From CAZABP01 sp964483245 (GTDB lineage: Bacteria > Planctomycetota > UBA1135 > UBA2386), in NCBI GenBank assembly GCA_964483245.1, contig CAZABP010000001.1, positions 62,001 through 126,000 on the forward strand: 64,000 nt of DNA, in the 5' to 3' direction. Position numbers and translations under genes: made by a program. Below, piece by piece: positions 1-8,741 of the stretch; the stretch's first letter is position 1, and each line of letters starts with the position of its first letter. Below the pieces are notes generated by a model. That model made no database searches, had not been told where the DNA came from, and was given only the letters and a program-made list of their open reading frames with translations.

Positions 1-640
1 AGTCGATGACCTTCGGGCAGGGCGAGCCCTCTTCGGCGGCGACGAGCACGTTCGACGGCTTCAGATCGCGATGCAGCACCCCGCGGTGGTGCGCGTGCTG
101 CACGGCCGCGCAGACAGCGAGGAACAGGCGGATCCGCGCGCGCAGGTCGAGCTGCTGCTGGTCGCAATGCGCCGTGATCGGCAGCCCCTCGATGAACTCC
201 ATCGCGAACCACGGCTGCCCCTGCGGCGTGATCCCGGTCTCGAACACCTTGGCGATCCCGGAGTGGTTCATCCGCGCCAAGGCCTCGCGTTCGCGCGCGA
301 ACCGCTGCAACACCCGTCGCGTGTCGAGCCCGGCCTTGACGACTTTCAGCGCGACCTGCCGGCGCACCGGCTGTTGCTGCTCGCCGAGATAGACGACACC
401 CATGCCGCCCTCCCCGAGCCTGCGCAGCACGCGGTAGGGACCGATCTGCTCCGGCAGCTGGTCGGCCAGGAAGCCGGCGTCGAGCTCGAGCAGGATCGCA
501 TCGGCACGCTGCACGCGACGGCGGATCGCCGTGGCATGGTCCGGATGCGCGGCGCACAGACTCTCGAGGGCCGCGTGCCGCTCCTGCTCCGGCTGCTCGA
601 GGATGTCGCCGAGCTCCGCATCGAGGCCGGGCGGCAGCAC
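1..640 (-). CDS. Ser/Thr protein kinase, N-terminal part (runs off window)
   Basis: The visible 213 codons hold a eukaryotic-type protein kinase. An N-terminal helical region of about 65 residues precedes the glycine-rich loop (LGEGGMGVVYLGE). The ATP-binding lysine follows in VALKVVKAG, and the catalytic loop reads HRDLKPSN. The DFG region and anything C-terminal lie outside the window. The GTG start at 640-638 lies one base after the TGA of the upstream sigma factor (642-644), so the two genes are translationally coupled. Kinases of this layout paired with an ECF sigma factor are typical of Planctomycetota. The inference is that the kinase phosphorylates or otherwise controls the neighbouring sigma factor; its own signal input cannot be seen. 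Confidence 0.93.
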   Translation of the reverse strand, partial: MLPPGLDAELGDILEQPEQERHAALESLCAAHPDHATAIRRRVQRADAILLELDAGFLADQLPEQIGPYRVLRRLGEGGMGVVYLGEQQQPVRRQVALKVVKAGLDTRRVLQRFAREREALARMNHSGIAKVFETGITPQGQPWFAMEFIEGLPITAHCDQQQLDLRARIRLFLAVCAAVQHAHHRGVLHRDLKPSNVLVAAEEGSPCPKVID

Positions 641-641
641 G

Positions 642-1238
642 TCAGCTCTCCTGCTCGCGGCTCAACACCCAGCTCAGGCGGCGCAACGCGCGCTGCAGCA
701 GTCCTCGTACGGAGCCCTCGGTGCGCCCGAGATGGGTCGCGACCTCGGCCTGCGACAGGCCGGCGATCCGCACCAGCGCCAGCACCTCGCGCTGATCCTC
801 CGGCAGCTCGGCGAGCGCCTGCTCGAACCGCGCGAGATCCTCGCGGCCGATCGCGACGCGGCTCGGCGTCAGGCCGGCCGCGAGGTAGACCCCAGCCAGC
901 TCGCCGTCCTCTGCCTGCGAAACGCGGAGCTCGGGCCCGGCCGCGGCACGCCGCTGCGCCTGCCAATGGCGGAGGCGGTCGACCAGCTTGGTGGCCGCCT
1001 TCGTATAGAGCCAGGCGCGGAACGCCGGCTCGCCTCGCCACTCGAAGCGGCCGAGCTCGTCGAGGGCTTCGCGGCAGACCGACTGCACGAGATCGGACGT
1101 GGACTCGCGCGCCAACACCGCCGCCGGCGCGCGCAAGCGCAACCAGGCGCGCAGCCGCGGCACGTGCATCGCCACGAGCTCATCGAGCGCAGGCTGATCG
1201 CCGCGCGTCGCGCGTTCGACGAGGATCGCGGAGTCCAT
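642..1238 (-). CDS. ECF-type RNA polymerase sigma factor
   Basis: This 198-residue protein has the two ECF sigma regions. Region 2 contains SDLVQSVCREAL and AFRAWLYTKAATKLVDRLR (core polymerase and -10 recognition). Region 4 contains LPEDQREVLALVR and the helix-turn-helix LSQAEVATHLGRTEGSVRGL (-35 recognition). The frame stays open further upstream, but ATG 1238 begins directly before the conserved region 2 helices and follows a TACACT box at 1253-1258. No anti-sigma factor is present; instead a Ser/Thr kinase follows after one base, which suggests control by phosphorylation. The regulon is unknown. Confidence 0.92.
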   Translation of the reverse strand: MDSAILVERATRGDQPALDELVAMHVPRLRAWLRLRAPAAVLARESTSDLVQSVCREALDELGRFEWRGEPAFRAWLYTKAATKLVDRLRHWQAQRRAAAGPELRVSQAEDGELAGVYLAAGLTPSRVAIGREDLARFEQALAELPEDQREVLALVRIAGLSQAEVATHLGRTEGSVRGLLQRALRRLSWVLSREQES

Positions 1239-1252
1239 GGCAGGGGTGGCGG

Positions 1253-1258
1253 AGTGTA
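1253..1258 (-). promoter_or_regulatory. -10-like box for the sigma/kinase pair
   Basis: TACACT in the context GCGTACACTCCGCC lies 14 bases upstream of ATG 1238, which would give a leader of only about 8 bases. It matches the (G/C)(G/C)TAnnnT box found before other first genes of this window. No convincing -35 element was seen in the 163-base gap 1239-1401. Confidence 0.5.
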
Positions 1259-1401
1259 CGCCGAGGTTGCGGACCGGAAACCGGACCACCGCACCAGCCG
1301 AACGCTGGCGGGAGCGGCTGGCCGCGCACCTCGACCAACGTGCCATGGCACCGGTTGCAGTGGGCGGGAGGACGTCCGCGCCGCAACGCCGGCCTGAGCG
1401 T

Positions 1402-4400
1402 TCAGCGCTGCTCGCTGAGGAATTCGACCAGGTCGCGCAGCTCCCGCTTCGAGAGCACGAGTCCCATCGGCAGCATCGCCGAGGCGGCCGGCGTCGACGA
1501 CAGGATCGATGCGCGCGGGATCGCGCGCTCGTGACCCTCGGCGTCGACGAGCGTCACCCCACTCTCATCGTCGCGGCGCAGCACGCCGGTATGCGTCGCA
1601 CCATCGCGCGTCGTCACGGTCACGCTGCCGTAGCCGGGCGTGATCTGCGCGTTCGGCACGAGCAGCGACTCGAGCAGCTGCAGCCGGGTGGCGCGGCCGC
1701 CGACGCCGGCGAGGTCCGGACCGATCTCGGCGGCACCACGAGCGCCGAGCTTGTGGCACTTGGTGCAGATCGCGGCCGTGTGCTCTTCGAAGATCGTCCG
1801 GCCGCGGCGGGCATCCCCCCCTTCGAGACACTCGCGAAACCCCGCCAGCGGATCCCCGGCATCGCGCTGCTCGTCGAGCCGCTCCAGTGCGGCACGCAGA
1901 CCGGGTGCCTCGCGCGTCGCTGCGGTCTCGAGCAGATCGAGCGTGGCGCCGGTCGGGAAGCTGCCGGCGACGGCGCGCTCCAGGCATCCCAGCAGGATCT
2001 CGTCGGCACGCACGTGCTGCGTCTCGGCGAGGCTCTGCAGCGCGGCCTGCTGTTCGCGGAGGGTGCCGATCTCGAGCAGGCGCGCCAAGGCATCGAGCGT
2101 GGCGGCAGGGTCGAGGCGGGTCAGGATGCGCAGCGCCTCGGCGCGGACTTCCTGCGCGGGATCCTCGATCGCTCCGCGGGCGAGCTCGGCGAGCTGCGCA
2201 GGCGCGAGCTGCTCGAGCGCGAGCAGCGCGCCCTTGCGCGTCGCCGATTCCCGCGCGTGCTCCTCGAGCAACGCGCGGAGCGCCGCAACGGCGCCGGGCG
2301 GGCGCAGCTGTGCAGCCGCGGCGGCCGTGGCGCGGCGCAGCGACTCCGACTCGCGCGTGAGCCAGCGGCGGTAGTGCCGCGCGAACGCCTGCGCCGCCGG
2401 GCCGGGATCGCGCGCAGGGGTGGCGCGGTGCGTGGAGAGCACGAAGTCCCGCTGCGTGCCGCCGGCCCAGCGGCCAAGGGTCGTGACCGCGAACTCGCGC
2501 AGATCGTGCGGCGCGTCGCCGCGCGTCACCAGCGCGGCGAGCAGCTCGGCGTCCGCGCGGCCGCCACCCAGATATGCGGCATGGATCGCGCGGCGCAGGA
2601 TCGGCGGATCGCCGAGGCCGGGCACCGCCAACAGACGCGCCAGCTCCGGCAGCGCGGCGTCGATCCCGGCGTCGTGCACGGCGCGCGCCGCTTCGCGCGC
2701 GACCAGCAGCTCCGGATCGCGCAGGAAGCGGACGACCTCCGGATCCTGGTGGCGCGCCAGCGCGAGCACGAGACCCATGCGGACCGAGGCCGACGGATGC
2801 GCGCTCTCGGCGCGCAGCAGCGCCGGCTGCTGGATCCCGACCAACGCCATGACCAGCGCGTGCCGGAGCCACGGATCCTGATCGCCATTCTGCGCGAGCG
2901 CCGCCAGCAGGGCTGGCAGCGATCCGGCATCACCGAGCTCCGCCAGTGCATGCGCCGCGGCGGCGCGCACGCGGCCGTTCGGATCCTCGAGCCGCCGCTG
3001 CAACGCCTGCCGCGCGGCGTCATCTCGCCGCTCCCCGAGCACGCGCGCAGTCTGCGTCCGGAGCTCGGCGTCCCCGTCGTCGAGCAGCGCGCGCAGGCGC
3101 TTCGCCGGCTCGTCGCCGAGGTCGCCGATCGGGATCAGCGCCCACAGCGCATGCAGGCGCGCGATGCCCTGATCCGGATCTTCGGCCAGCTGCAGCAGCG
3201 CCGGCACGACCGCGCTGCCGAGATCCGTCAGCGCGAACTGCGCCTCCTGCCGCACGCGCTGATCCGCATGCGCGAGCAGCGCCAGCAGTTCCCCGGTGCC
3301 ACGGCCGCGCATCCCGTCGCGCAGCAACCGCGCCGTCTGCTGCACGAGCGCCGACGCGTCGATCTCCGGCGCGTGCACGCGGTAGATGCGTCCCTTGCCT
3401 TCCCCTTTCCAGCCGAACACCCAATCGGTCAGGTACAGGCCGCCATCCGGGCCGAAGTCGGCGTCGGTCGCGAGCACGCGCCAGACGAACGGCGCGAGCG
3501 CCTGCAGCTCGAACCCCGCCCCGCGCGGCCGCACGCGCAGCGCATGGATCCCGCTCGGCGCCGCTGCGCCACGGAAGTCGCAGAGAAAGAACGTGTCGGC
3601 GTAGCGCGCCGGCAGGCCGGTGCCGGGGTAGTACGTGAGCCCGGACGGCCCGCTGCCGGCCCAGGCGATCGGCGGCACGACGTGCGCGGCCTGGCCTGGG
3701 AACGGCGGATGCCACAGCTTCTCCTGGCTCCACGGCCCGCGATCCGGCAGCCATTGGAACCCGATCCGCCAGCCGCAGTCGGCCCCCTTCGGCACGTAGA
3801 CGAACCGCGCGCGGTCCCCACCATCGCTGTTGTTGTCGCCGGTGAACAGATCGCCGCGCGCATCGAACGCGAGCTCCTGCGGATTGCGCATGCCGGTCGC
3901 GAACACCTCGACGCCAGACCCATCGAGATTGCAGCGCAGCACACCGCCGCTGTCCGGATTGGCCCACACCCGCCCGGCCTGTTCGACGTGGAAGCCGCGA
4001 TCCCCGATCGACCAGTACAGCCGGCGGTCCGGGCCGATCCGCAGCCCGTGCATGTCGTGCCCCATCAACGCGACGTGCACGCCGTAGCCGGTCGACAACA
4101 CGTTGCGGGACTCCGCGCGGCCGTCATCGTCGGTGTCCGTCAACCGCCACAGGTTCGGGATGCAGGTGTAGTAGACGTCGGCCCCGCGCACGAGCAGGCC
4201 GGCACCGATCCCGTCCATCGGCTCGTGGAAGCCGTCGGCGAACACCGTCGCATGCTCCGCGCGCCCGTCCCCGTCGCGGTCTTCGAGCAACCGGATCCGT
4301 TCGTGTTCCTTGCTGAAGCGGTCGAAGTCGTCCGCGAACTGCCGCTCGAACGTCGCGCGGCGGTCGGCGACCGTGCGGCAGGCCAGCTCGTCGTCGAGCC

Positions 4401-4665
4401 AGCCTTGGTAGTCGCGCATGTCGAGGACGGCATTCTTGATGCGGAACGTCTCGGTCACGAAGAAGCGCCGCCGCGCGTCGACGTAGAACGCGACCGGGTT
4501 CGCCAGTTCCGGCTCGGCGGCGACCAGCGAGACCTGGAGCCCCTTCGCCGGCACGAAGCCGGCGATCGCATCTGCGGCTTCCTGCGAAGCCGGCTCGACC
4601 TGCGGCGAGTACGGCTCCTGCGCGCCGATGGCGGTCGCGAGCAGCAGCGTCAGGGCAGCACGCAT
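1402..4665 (-). CDS. Secreted PVC-type dehydrogenase-like beta-propeller, HEAT repeats, cytochrome c
   Basis: The 1087-residue protein starts with a short signal peptide (MRAALTLLLATAIGAQ). Residues ~40-430 form a beta-propeller of the putative membrane-bound dehydrogenase type, with motifs such as FFVTETFRIKN and SGLTYYPGTGLPARY. Residues ~440-900 are HEAT-like helical repeats. The C-terminal domain carries a haem c site CTKCH at 967-971, with Met1064 or Met1067 as candidate axial ligands. This architecture is characteristic of Planctomycetota and Verrucomicrobiota and is thought to act in the periplasm, often linked to polysaccharide breakdown; the substrate is unknown. It is bounded downstream by the sigma gene and upstream by the hairpin at 4675-4705, so it is probably its own transcription unit. 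Confidence 0.88.
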   Translation of the reverse strand: MRAALTLLLATAIGAQEPYSPQVEPASQEAADAIAGFVPAKGLQVSLVAAEPELANPVAFYVDARRRFFVTETFRIKNAVLDMRDYQGWLDDELACRTVADRRATFERQFADDFDRFSKEHERIRLLEDRDGDGRAEHATVFADGFHEPMDGIGAGLLVRGADVYYTCIPNLWRLTDTDDDGRAESRNVLSTGYGVHVALMGHDMHGLRIGPDRRLYWSIGDRGFHVEQAGRVWANPDSGGVLRCNLDGSGVEVFATGMRNPQELAFDARGDLFTGDNNSDGGDRARFVYVPKGADCGWRIGFQWLPDRGPWSQEKLWHPPFPGQAAHVVPPIAWAGSGPSGLTYYPGTGLPARYADTFFLCDFRGAAAPSGIHALRVRPRGAGFELQALAPFVWRVLATDADFGPDGGLYLTDWVFGWKGEGKGRIYRVHAPEIDASALVQQTARLLRDGMRGRGTGELLALLAHADQRVRQEAQFALTDLGSAVVPALLQLAEDPDQGIARLHALWALIPIGDLGDEPAKRLRALLDDGDAELRTQTARVLGERRDDAARQALQRRLEDPNGRVRAAAAHALAELGDAGSLPALLAALAQNGDQDPWLRHALVMALVGIQQPALLRAESAHPSASVRMGLVLALARHQDPEVVRFLRDPELLVAREAARAVHDAGIDAALPELARLLAVPGLGDPPILRRAIHAAYLGGGRADAELLAALVTRGDAPHDLREFAVTTLGRWAGGTQRDFVLSTHRATPARDPGPAAQAFARHYRRWLTRESESLRRATAAAAAQLRPPGAVAALRALLEEHARESATRKGALLALEQLAPAQLAELARGAIEDPAQEVRAEALRILTRLDPAATLDALARLLEIGTLREQQAALQSLAETQHVRADEILLGCLERAVAGSFPTGATLDLLETAATREAPGLRAALERLDEQRDAGDPLAGFRECLEGGDARRGRTIFEEHTAAICTKCHKLGARGAAEIGPDLAGVGGRATRLQLLESLLVPNAQITPGYGSVTVTTRDGATHTGVLRRDDESGVTLVDAEGHERAIPRASILSSTPAASAMLPMGLVLSKRELRDLVEFLSEQR

Positions 4666-4674
4666 GATGCCGAT

Positions 4675-4705
4675 GGCACCATTGGGGTCTGACCCCTTTG
4701 GTGCC
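4675..4705. repeat. Perfect double-stem hairpin with GGGGTC core
   Basis: Outer arms GGCACCA (4675-4681) and TGGTGCC (4699-4705) enclose, after a TT on each side, the inner palindrome GGGGTCTGACCCC (4684-4696). The structure lies between the 3' end of the peroxiredoxin and the start of the dehydrogenase-like gene, so it could terminate the former. The inner core is the same GGGGTC(a/t)GA word seen in the repeats around 43307-43359 and 44923-44991, so it may also be a copy of that dispersed family. Confidence 0.6.
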
Positions 4706-4714
4706 GGCCGCCGG

Positions 4715-5314
4715 TCAGAGCTGCTTGGCGTTCTTCGCCAGATAGCTGGCGACGCCGGCGGCGTTGGCCTTCATCCCTTCCTTGCCCTTCTTCCAGTTGG
4801 CCGGGCAGACCTCGCCATTCTTTTCGTTGAACTGCAGCGCGTCGACCATCCGGATCGCCTCGTCGATCGAGCGGCCGAGCGGCAGGTCGTTGACGATCTG
4901 GTGCCGCACGATCCCCTTGGTGTCGATCAGGAACAGCCCGCGGTAGGCGACGGCACCGTCCGGCGTCAGCACGTCGAAGTCACGCGCGATCGACTTGGTG
5001 ATGTCGGCGATCAGCGGGTACTGGATCGGGCCGATGCCGCCCTTGTCGACCGGTGTGTTGCGCCACGCGTGGTGCGAGAAGTGCGAGTCGACCGAGACAC
5101 CGAGCACTTCGCAGTTGCGCTCCTTGAACTCGGCGAGGTGGTTGTCGAACGCGATGATCTCGGACGGGCAGACGAACGTGAAATCGAGCGGGTAGAAGTA
5201 CAGGACGACGTACTTCCCGCGGAAGTCGGACAGCTTGACCTGCTTGAACGTGCCGTCCGGCAGGACTGCCTGAGCGGTGAAATCGGGTGCCTCGCGGCCG
5301 ACCAGAACTGCCAT
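4715..5314 (-). CDS. 2-Cys peroxiredoxin (AhpC/Prx type)
   Basis: This 199-residue cytoplasmic thiol peroxidase reduces hydrogen peroxide, organic hydroperoxides and peroxynitrite. The peroxidatic cysteine is Cys49 in DFTFVCPSE and the resolving cysteine Cys170 in GEVCPANW, the typical 2-Cys arrangement. Length and motifs (FYPLDFTFVCP, GVSVDSHFSH) match the AhpC/Prx1 family. No dedicated reductase (AhpF or AhpD) is next to it, so thioredoxin is the likely reductant (inference). Upstream on the minus strand, TCTATACC near 5363-5370 is a candidate -10 box. Confidence 0.96.
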   Translation of the reverse strand: MAVLVGREAPDFTAQAVLPDGTFKQVKLSDFRGKYVVLYFYPLDFTFVCPSEIIAFDNHLAEFKERNCEVLGVSVDSHFSHHAWRNTPVDKGGIGPIQYPLIADITKSIARDFDVLTPDGAVAYRGLFLIDTKGIVRHQIVNDLPLGRSIDEAIRMVDALQFNEKNGEVCPANWKKGKEGMKANAAGVASYLAKNAKQL

Positions 5315-5408
5315 GGGAATCTCTCTCGCTTGGGGGGGTCTACGGGAATCGAAGGGGAGAGAGGTATAGAGCCGCCGCGACGGGCAGCCAAGGCGAGCGA
5401 CGCGCGGA

Positions 5409-6566
5409 TCAGAACCGGATCGACATCGCGTTGGTCAGCCAGAGCGGGATCCGGCTGCGCCCCTGCAGCGCCTGGACGTGGAACGTGAACCCGTCGAGGC
5501 CGGGCGGCACCGGCAACGCCTGGATCCCGACCGCGAGCCGCGGCGCCGGCGGGAGCTGCTGCAGCGGGAACGCGAGCGCCGTGCTCGGATCCACGCGCAG
5601 GATGCCGAGCCAGCCGAGGTCGAACGCCACGCTGCGATGCGACAGCAGCAGGATCCACTCGTCCTGGGCGGCGCCGCAGATCTCGAGCTGCAGCCAACCA
5701 GGGGAGCTCCAGCCCGGCTGCGCGCTCAGCGCGGTGATCCGCGCGAGCTGCAGGTGTTCGTACAGGAAGCCACAGACCTCCGGCAGGAACTTGGGCCACT
5801 GCGAGTACGCCGCGTGGCCGAAGTTCAACGCGTGCAGCTCGTGCCGGACGCCGACCTGCTGCGCGCGCGCCTGCAGGTCGAGCGCGTGCTGGAACGGGAT
5901 CACGATGTCCTGCGTGCCGTGCACGATGCAGACCGGCGGCTCACCCGCTTCGAGCGTCGGCAGCTTCCACAGCATCCCCCACAGATCGACGACGGCGGCG
6001 ACCGCCGACGGCCAGCCGGGATTCCCGCTCTGCCCTTCGCCGGCGACGTATGCCGCTTCGAGCGCGGTGATCGCGCCGGCGCTGCCGCCCATGATCGCGA
6101 TCCGTGCCGGGTCGATCCGGTGCGTCGCCGCTTCCTTGCGCAGCCAGCGGACGGCGGCCTTGGCGTCCTCCTTGGCATCGGTCACGGTCTGATCGGTCCA
6201 CGGCGCGGTCTGCGGCTGCAACCGGTAATCGATCGACACGAACACGTAGCCGCGCCGCGCGAGCTCCTGCGCGATCGTGACGACGGCGCTGTCCCGCTTG
6301 CTGCCGGTGTAGAAGCCGCCGCCGTGCACGTAGACGATCGCCGGGCGCACCGGCAGCGGGTCGGCGGTCGGTTCGTACAGATCCAGCCGCAGCGTCTCGG
6401 TCACGTTCCTCCAACGGTTCCAGGCCGCGCCGAACACCAGGTCGTGCGCGACCGACACGGCGAACACCGGGTCGCGGAAGCGCGCCTGTTGCGCGGGTGC
6501 AGGGGTCGTGAACAGACCGGAGACGGACAGGAGGAGGACCAGCGGGACGAACGGCAGGGATCGCAT
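5409..6566 (-). CDS. Secreted alpha/beta hydrolase (BD-FAE/esterase type) with C-terminal repeat-family domain
   Basis: The 385-residue protein has a signal peptide (MRSLPFVPLVLLLSVSGLF, cleavage near APAQQA). The catalytic domain (~40-275) has the oxyanion motif HGGGF at 81-85, the nucleophile Ser162 in GGSAGA, Asp220 in HGTQD and His251 in NFGHAAYS, as in carboxylesterases of the BD-FAE/COesterase group. Residues ~281-385 form a separate all-beta module ending in LWLTNAMSIRF. It resembles the C-termini of the proteins encoded at 12552-14144, 50890-52680 and 61341-63158. ATG 6566 is chosen because it starts the signal peptide; the frame remains open further upstream. The substrate is unknown, with an acylated polysaccharide a guess from the fold. 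Confidence 0.85.
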   Translation of the reverse strand: MRSLPFVPLVLLLSVSGLFTTPAPAQQARFRDPVFAVSVAHDLVFGAAWNRWRNVTETLRLDLYEPTADPLPVRPAIVYVHGGGFYTGSKRDSAVVTIAQELARRGYVFVSIDYRLQPQTAPWTDQTVTDAKEDAKAAVRWLRKEAATHRIDPARIAIMGGSAGAITALEAAYVAGEGQSGNPGWPSAVAAVVDLWGMLWKLPTLEAGEPPVCIVHGTQDIVIPFQHALDLQARAQQVGVRHELHALNFGHAAYSQWPKFLPEVCGFLYEHLQLARITALSAQPGWSSPGWLQLEICGAAQDEWILLLSHRSVAFDLGWLGILRVDPSTALAFPLQQLPPAPRLAVGIQALPVPPGLDGFTFHVQALQGRSRIPLWLTNAMSIRF

Positions 6567-6609
6567 CGTGAAGTTCCGCCGGCTGCAGCAGCCGTGCCGG
6601 ATCCACGGC

Positions 6610-7881
6610 TCAACCGAGTGCAAGTCTTGCAGAGAGCGCGGCGCCCTCGAGCGTGCACGGGAGGCCGGTGTCGGTCCAATCGCCGCACCAACGCAGGTTG
6701 TCGAAGCCAGGGACCGGCCCGGGTCGCGGGCGGCGCGCGGCATCTTGCGGCGTCATCGCCACCGTCGCCTGCGCTTCTTTGCGCACCGTCGCTGCCGCCG
6801 CGAGCGGCGTGGCCGGGAACCATCGCTGCCATTGGGCCCGTGCGACTTCTTCGATCGCCGCGGCGCCGGCACTGTCGAATGCCACTGCACCACCGGCGAG
6901 CAGGGTCACGCGCTCCGGCGGATCGCCCGGCCGGCGGTACGCGAAGTGGAACGGCGCACCGCCGACCAGCGCGACGAGGTGCGCGTCGACCGGCAGCTCC
7001 GGCGGGTGCTGCGTCACGAACGTCACGCTGACGATCGGACGGCTGGCGAACTGCGGCACCAGCTCACCGAGCAGCAGCCGCGCCGCCTGCCACGGCAGCG
7101 CGCAGAGCACGCGGTCCCCCGGCGCGAGCTCGATCTGCGTGCCGTCCGCGAGCCGCAGCGCGGTCACGCGGGTGCCGTCGCGTGCGAACGCCGTCACGCG
7201 TGCGCGCCGGACTTCGATCCCGTCGGCGGCGAAGCGGGCACGCACGCGGCGGTCGAGCAGCTCCGACCAGCCGACGCGCGGCAGCCAGATCGCCGCCGCG
7301 GCAGCGCTGCCGCCGAACGCCCGCCGCAGCGTCGCGCAGAACAGCACCGCGGACACGTCCTCCGCTTCGGCGTTGAACACGGCGCGGCACAGCGGATCCC
7401 ACAGCAGCTCGCGAGGGATCCCCTGCTGGCCGTGCCGCGCGATCCACTGCGCCAGCGTCGTGTGCCTTCCGGCCGGCAGCAGCGTCGCTGCCAGTCCGCG
7501 CAACATCCGCAGTCGCGCGCCGCGCGGGAGCATGCGCCAGCCGAGCAGCGCGAGCGGGAACGCAAGCGGAACCGGCCACCGGCGCAGCCGCAGCCGCGCC
7601 GCGGGCCGTCCCGGCCAGACGTAATCGAGGCCGAGCACCGGCGCTTGCAGGAACGCCTGCTCCCCGTCGACCCGGCGCAGCAGCCGGCGGAACTCGGCAT
7701 AGACGCCGAGGATCACGTGCGGCCCGTTGTCGAGCTCGACGCCATCCGGTCCGGTGGTCGAGAATGCGCGCCCGCCGAGCCGCGTGCGCGGCTCGAGCAG
7801 CGTCACGCGCTCGCCTCGCTCACGCAGCAGGAACGCGGCACTGATCCCGGCGACGCCGCCGCCGATGACCCAGCTCGTCAT
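6610..7881 (-). CDS. hpnE: Hydroxysqualene dehydroxylase HpnE
   Basis: This 423-residue flavoprotein has an N-terminal Rossmann motif (VIGGGVAGISAAFLLRERG) and the conserved amine-oxidase/phytoene-desaturase features LEPRTRLGGRAFS and, near the C-terminus, WCGDWTDTGLPCTLEGA. HpnE reduces hydroxysqualene to squalene in the last step of the HpnCDE route. It is assigned from fold plus context: its ATG overlaps the hpnD stop (ATGA at 7878-7881) and hpnC precedes hpnD. ATG 7881 is preferred over upstream in-frame codons because it begins directly at the FAD-binding strand. Confidence 0.9.
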   Translation of the reverse strand: MTSWVIGGGVAGISAAFLLRERGERVTLLEPRTRLGGRAFSTTGPDGVELDNGPHVILGVYAEFRRLLRRVDGEQAFLQAPVLGLDYVWPGRPAARLRLRRWPVPLAFPLALLGWRMLPRGARLRMLRGLAATLLPAGRHTTLAQWIARHGQQGIPRELLWDPLCRAVFNAEAEDVSAVLFCATLRRAFGGSAAAAAIWLPRVGWSELLDRRVRARFAADGIEVRRARVTAFARDGTRVTALRLADGTQIELAPGDRVLCALPWQAARLLLGELVPQFASRPIVSVTFVTQHPPELPVDAHLVALVGGAPFHFAYRRPGDPPERVTLLAGGAVAFDSAGAAAIEEVARAQWQRWFPATPLAAAATVRKEAQATVAMTPQDAARRPRPGPVPGFDNLRWCGDWTDTGLPCTLEGAALSARLALG

Positions 7882-8741
7882 GCGCGGCCCCGGCGCCGCC
7901 GCTCGCGCCAGGCGAGCCAGAGTTTCTGCCAGCGGGGCACGCGCACGGGCCGCGCTGGCAGGCGGCCGCGATGACGGCGGATCCGGTTCAGCAGGGCGCG
8001 GTAGATCGCGGCCATGATCCGCGGTGCGAGCAGCGCTGCGAACTCCTGCGGCGGCAGCGCCGCATCGGCGCGCGCGAACCGTTCGCGCGCGCGCTCCGCG
8101 AGGTCCGCCGACAAGCGATCGAGCGGCCCGTCGTCGGCGCATGCGGCGGGCGGTGGCTGCCCGCGCAGCCAGTCCGGATCGACGCCGTGCCCGGCGAGCA
8201 GCTCCTCGGCAACGCGCACCTGCCCGCGCGCCCCATCGCTGCGCAGATCACGGAGGATGTTGACGAGCTGCAACGCGTGGCCGAGCTCCGTCGCGTAGCG
8301 GCGGCTGCCCTCGCTGGTCGCACCGAACACCGGCAGGCAGGCGAGCCCGACCGTCGCGGCGACGAGGTAGCAGTAGCGCTCCATGTCGGCGACCGTCCGC
8401 AGCCGGGTCGGCTCGATGTCGAGCGCCACGCCGTCGATCAGCTCGCGCAGTGGCGCCGGATCGATCCGATAGCGCGCGACCGCCGCCGCGACCGCGCGCC
8501 CGATCGCAGTCTGCGCATGCCCGGCCAGCGCGGCTTCGAGCTCCTGGCGCCAGCCGTCGAGCGCGCGACGTGCAGAGACCGGATCCGGCGCTTCGTCGAC
8601 GGCGTCGTCGACGACCCGGCAGAACGCGTAGATCGCGGTCAGCGCCTCGCGGCGTTCCGGCTCCAGCGCCAGGAACGATGGCAGGAAGCTCGACCCGGAC
8701 GTGCGCGCGACGAGCTCGGGGGACGGATCGGACGGCGTCAC
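7878..8741 (-). CDS. hpnD: Presqualene diphosphate synthase HpnD
   Basis: This 287-residue trans-isoprenyl diphosphate synthase has both magnesium-binding aspartate motifs: DDAVDE at 45-50 and NILRDLRSD at 161-169. The second is followed by ARGQVRV where HpnD enzymes carry their cofactor-binding stretch. HpnD condenses two farnesyl diphosphates to presqualene diphosphate. The C-terminus is strongly basic (RERRRRGRA). It overlaps hpnC upstream (8738-8741) and hpnE downstream by four bases each, so the three are one translational unit. Confidence 0.93.
   Translation of the reverse strand: MTPSDPSPELVARTSGSSFLPSFLALEPERREALTAIYAFCRVVDDAVDEAPDPVSARRALDGWRQELEAALAGHAQTAIGRAVAAAVARYRIDPAPLRELIDGVALDIEPTRLRTVADMERYCYLVAATVGLACLPVFGATSEGSRRYATELGHALQLVNILRDLRSDGARGQVRVAEELLAGHGVDPDWLRGQPPPAACADDGPLDRLSADLAERARERFARADAALPPQEFAALLAPRIMAAIYRALLNRIRRHRGRLPARPVRVPRWQKLWLAWRERRRRGRA

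Noticed and set aside
1237..4692. Long open frame on the plus strand opposite the dehydrogenase-like gene
   Set aside because: Very high GC keeps antisense frames open. The product is low-complexity Arg/Ala/Glu-rich without motifs, while the minus strand encodes a signal peptide, HEAT repeats and a CTKCH haem site.
5478..7974. Overlapping plus-strand open frames opposite the esterase and hpnE
   Set aside because: Shadow frames; the minus-strand products carry intact catalytic and FAD-binding motifs and operon overlaps.
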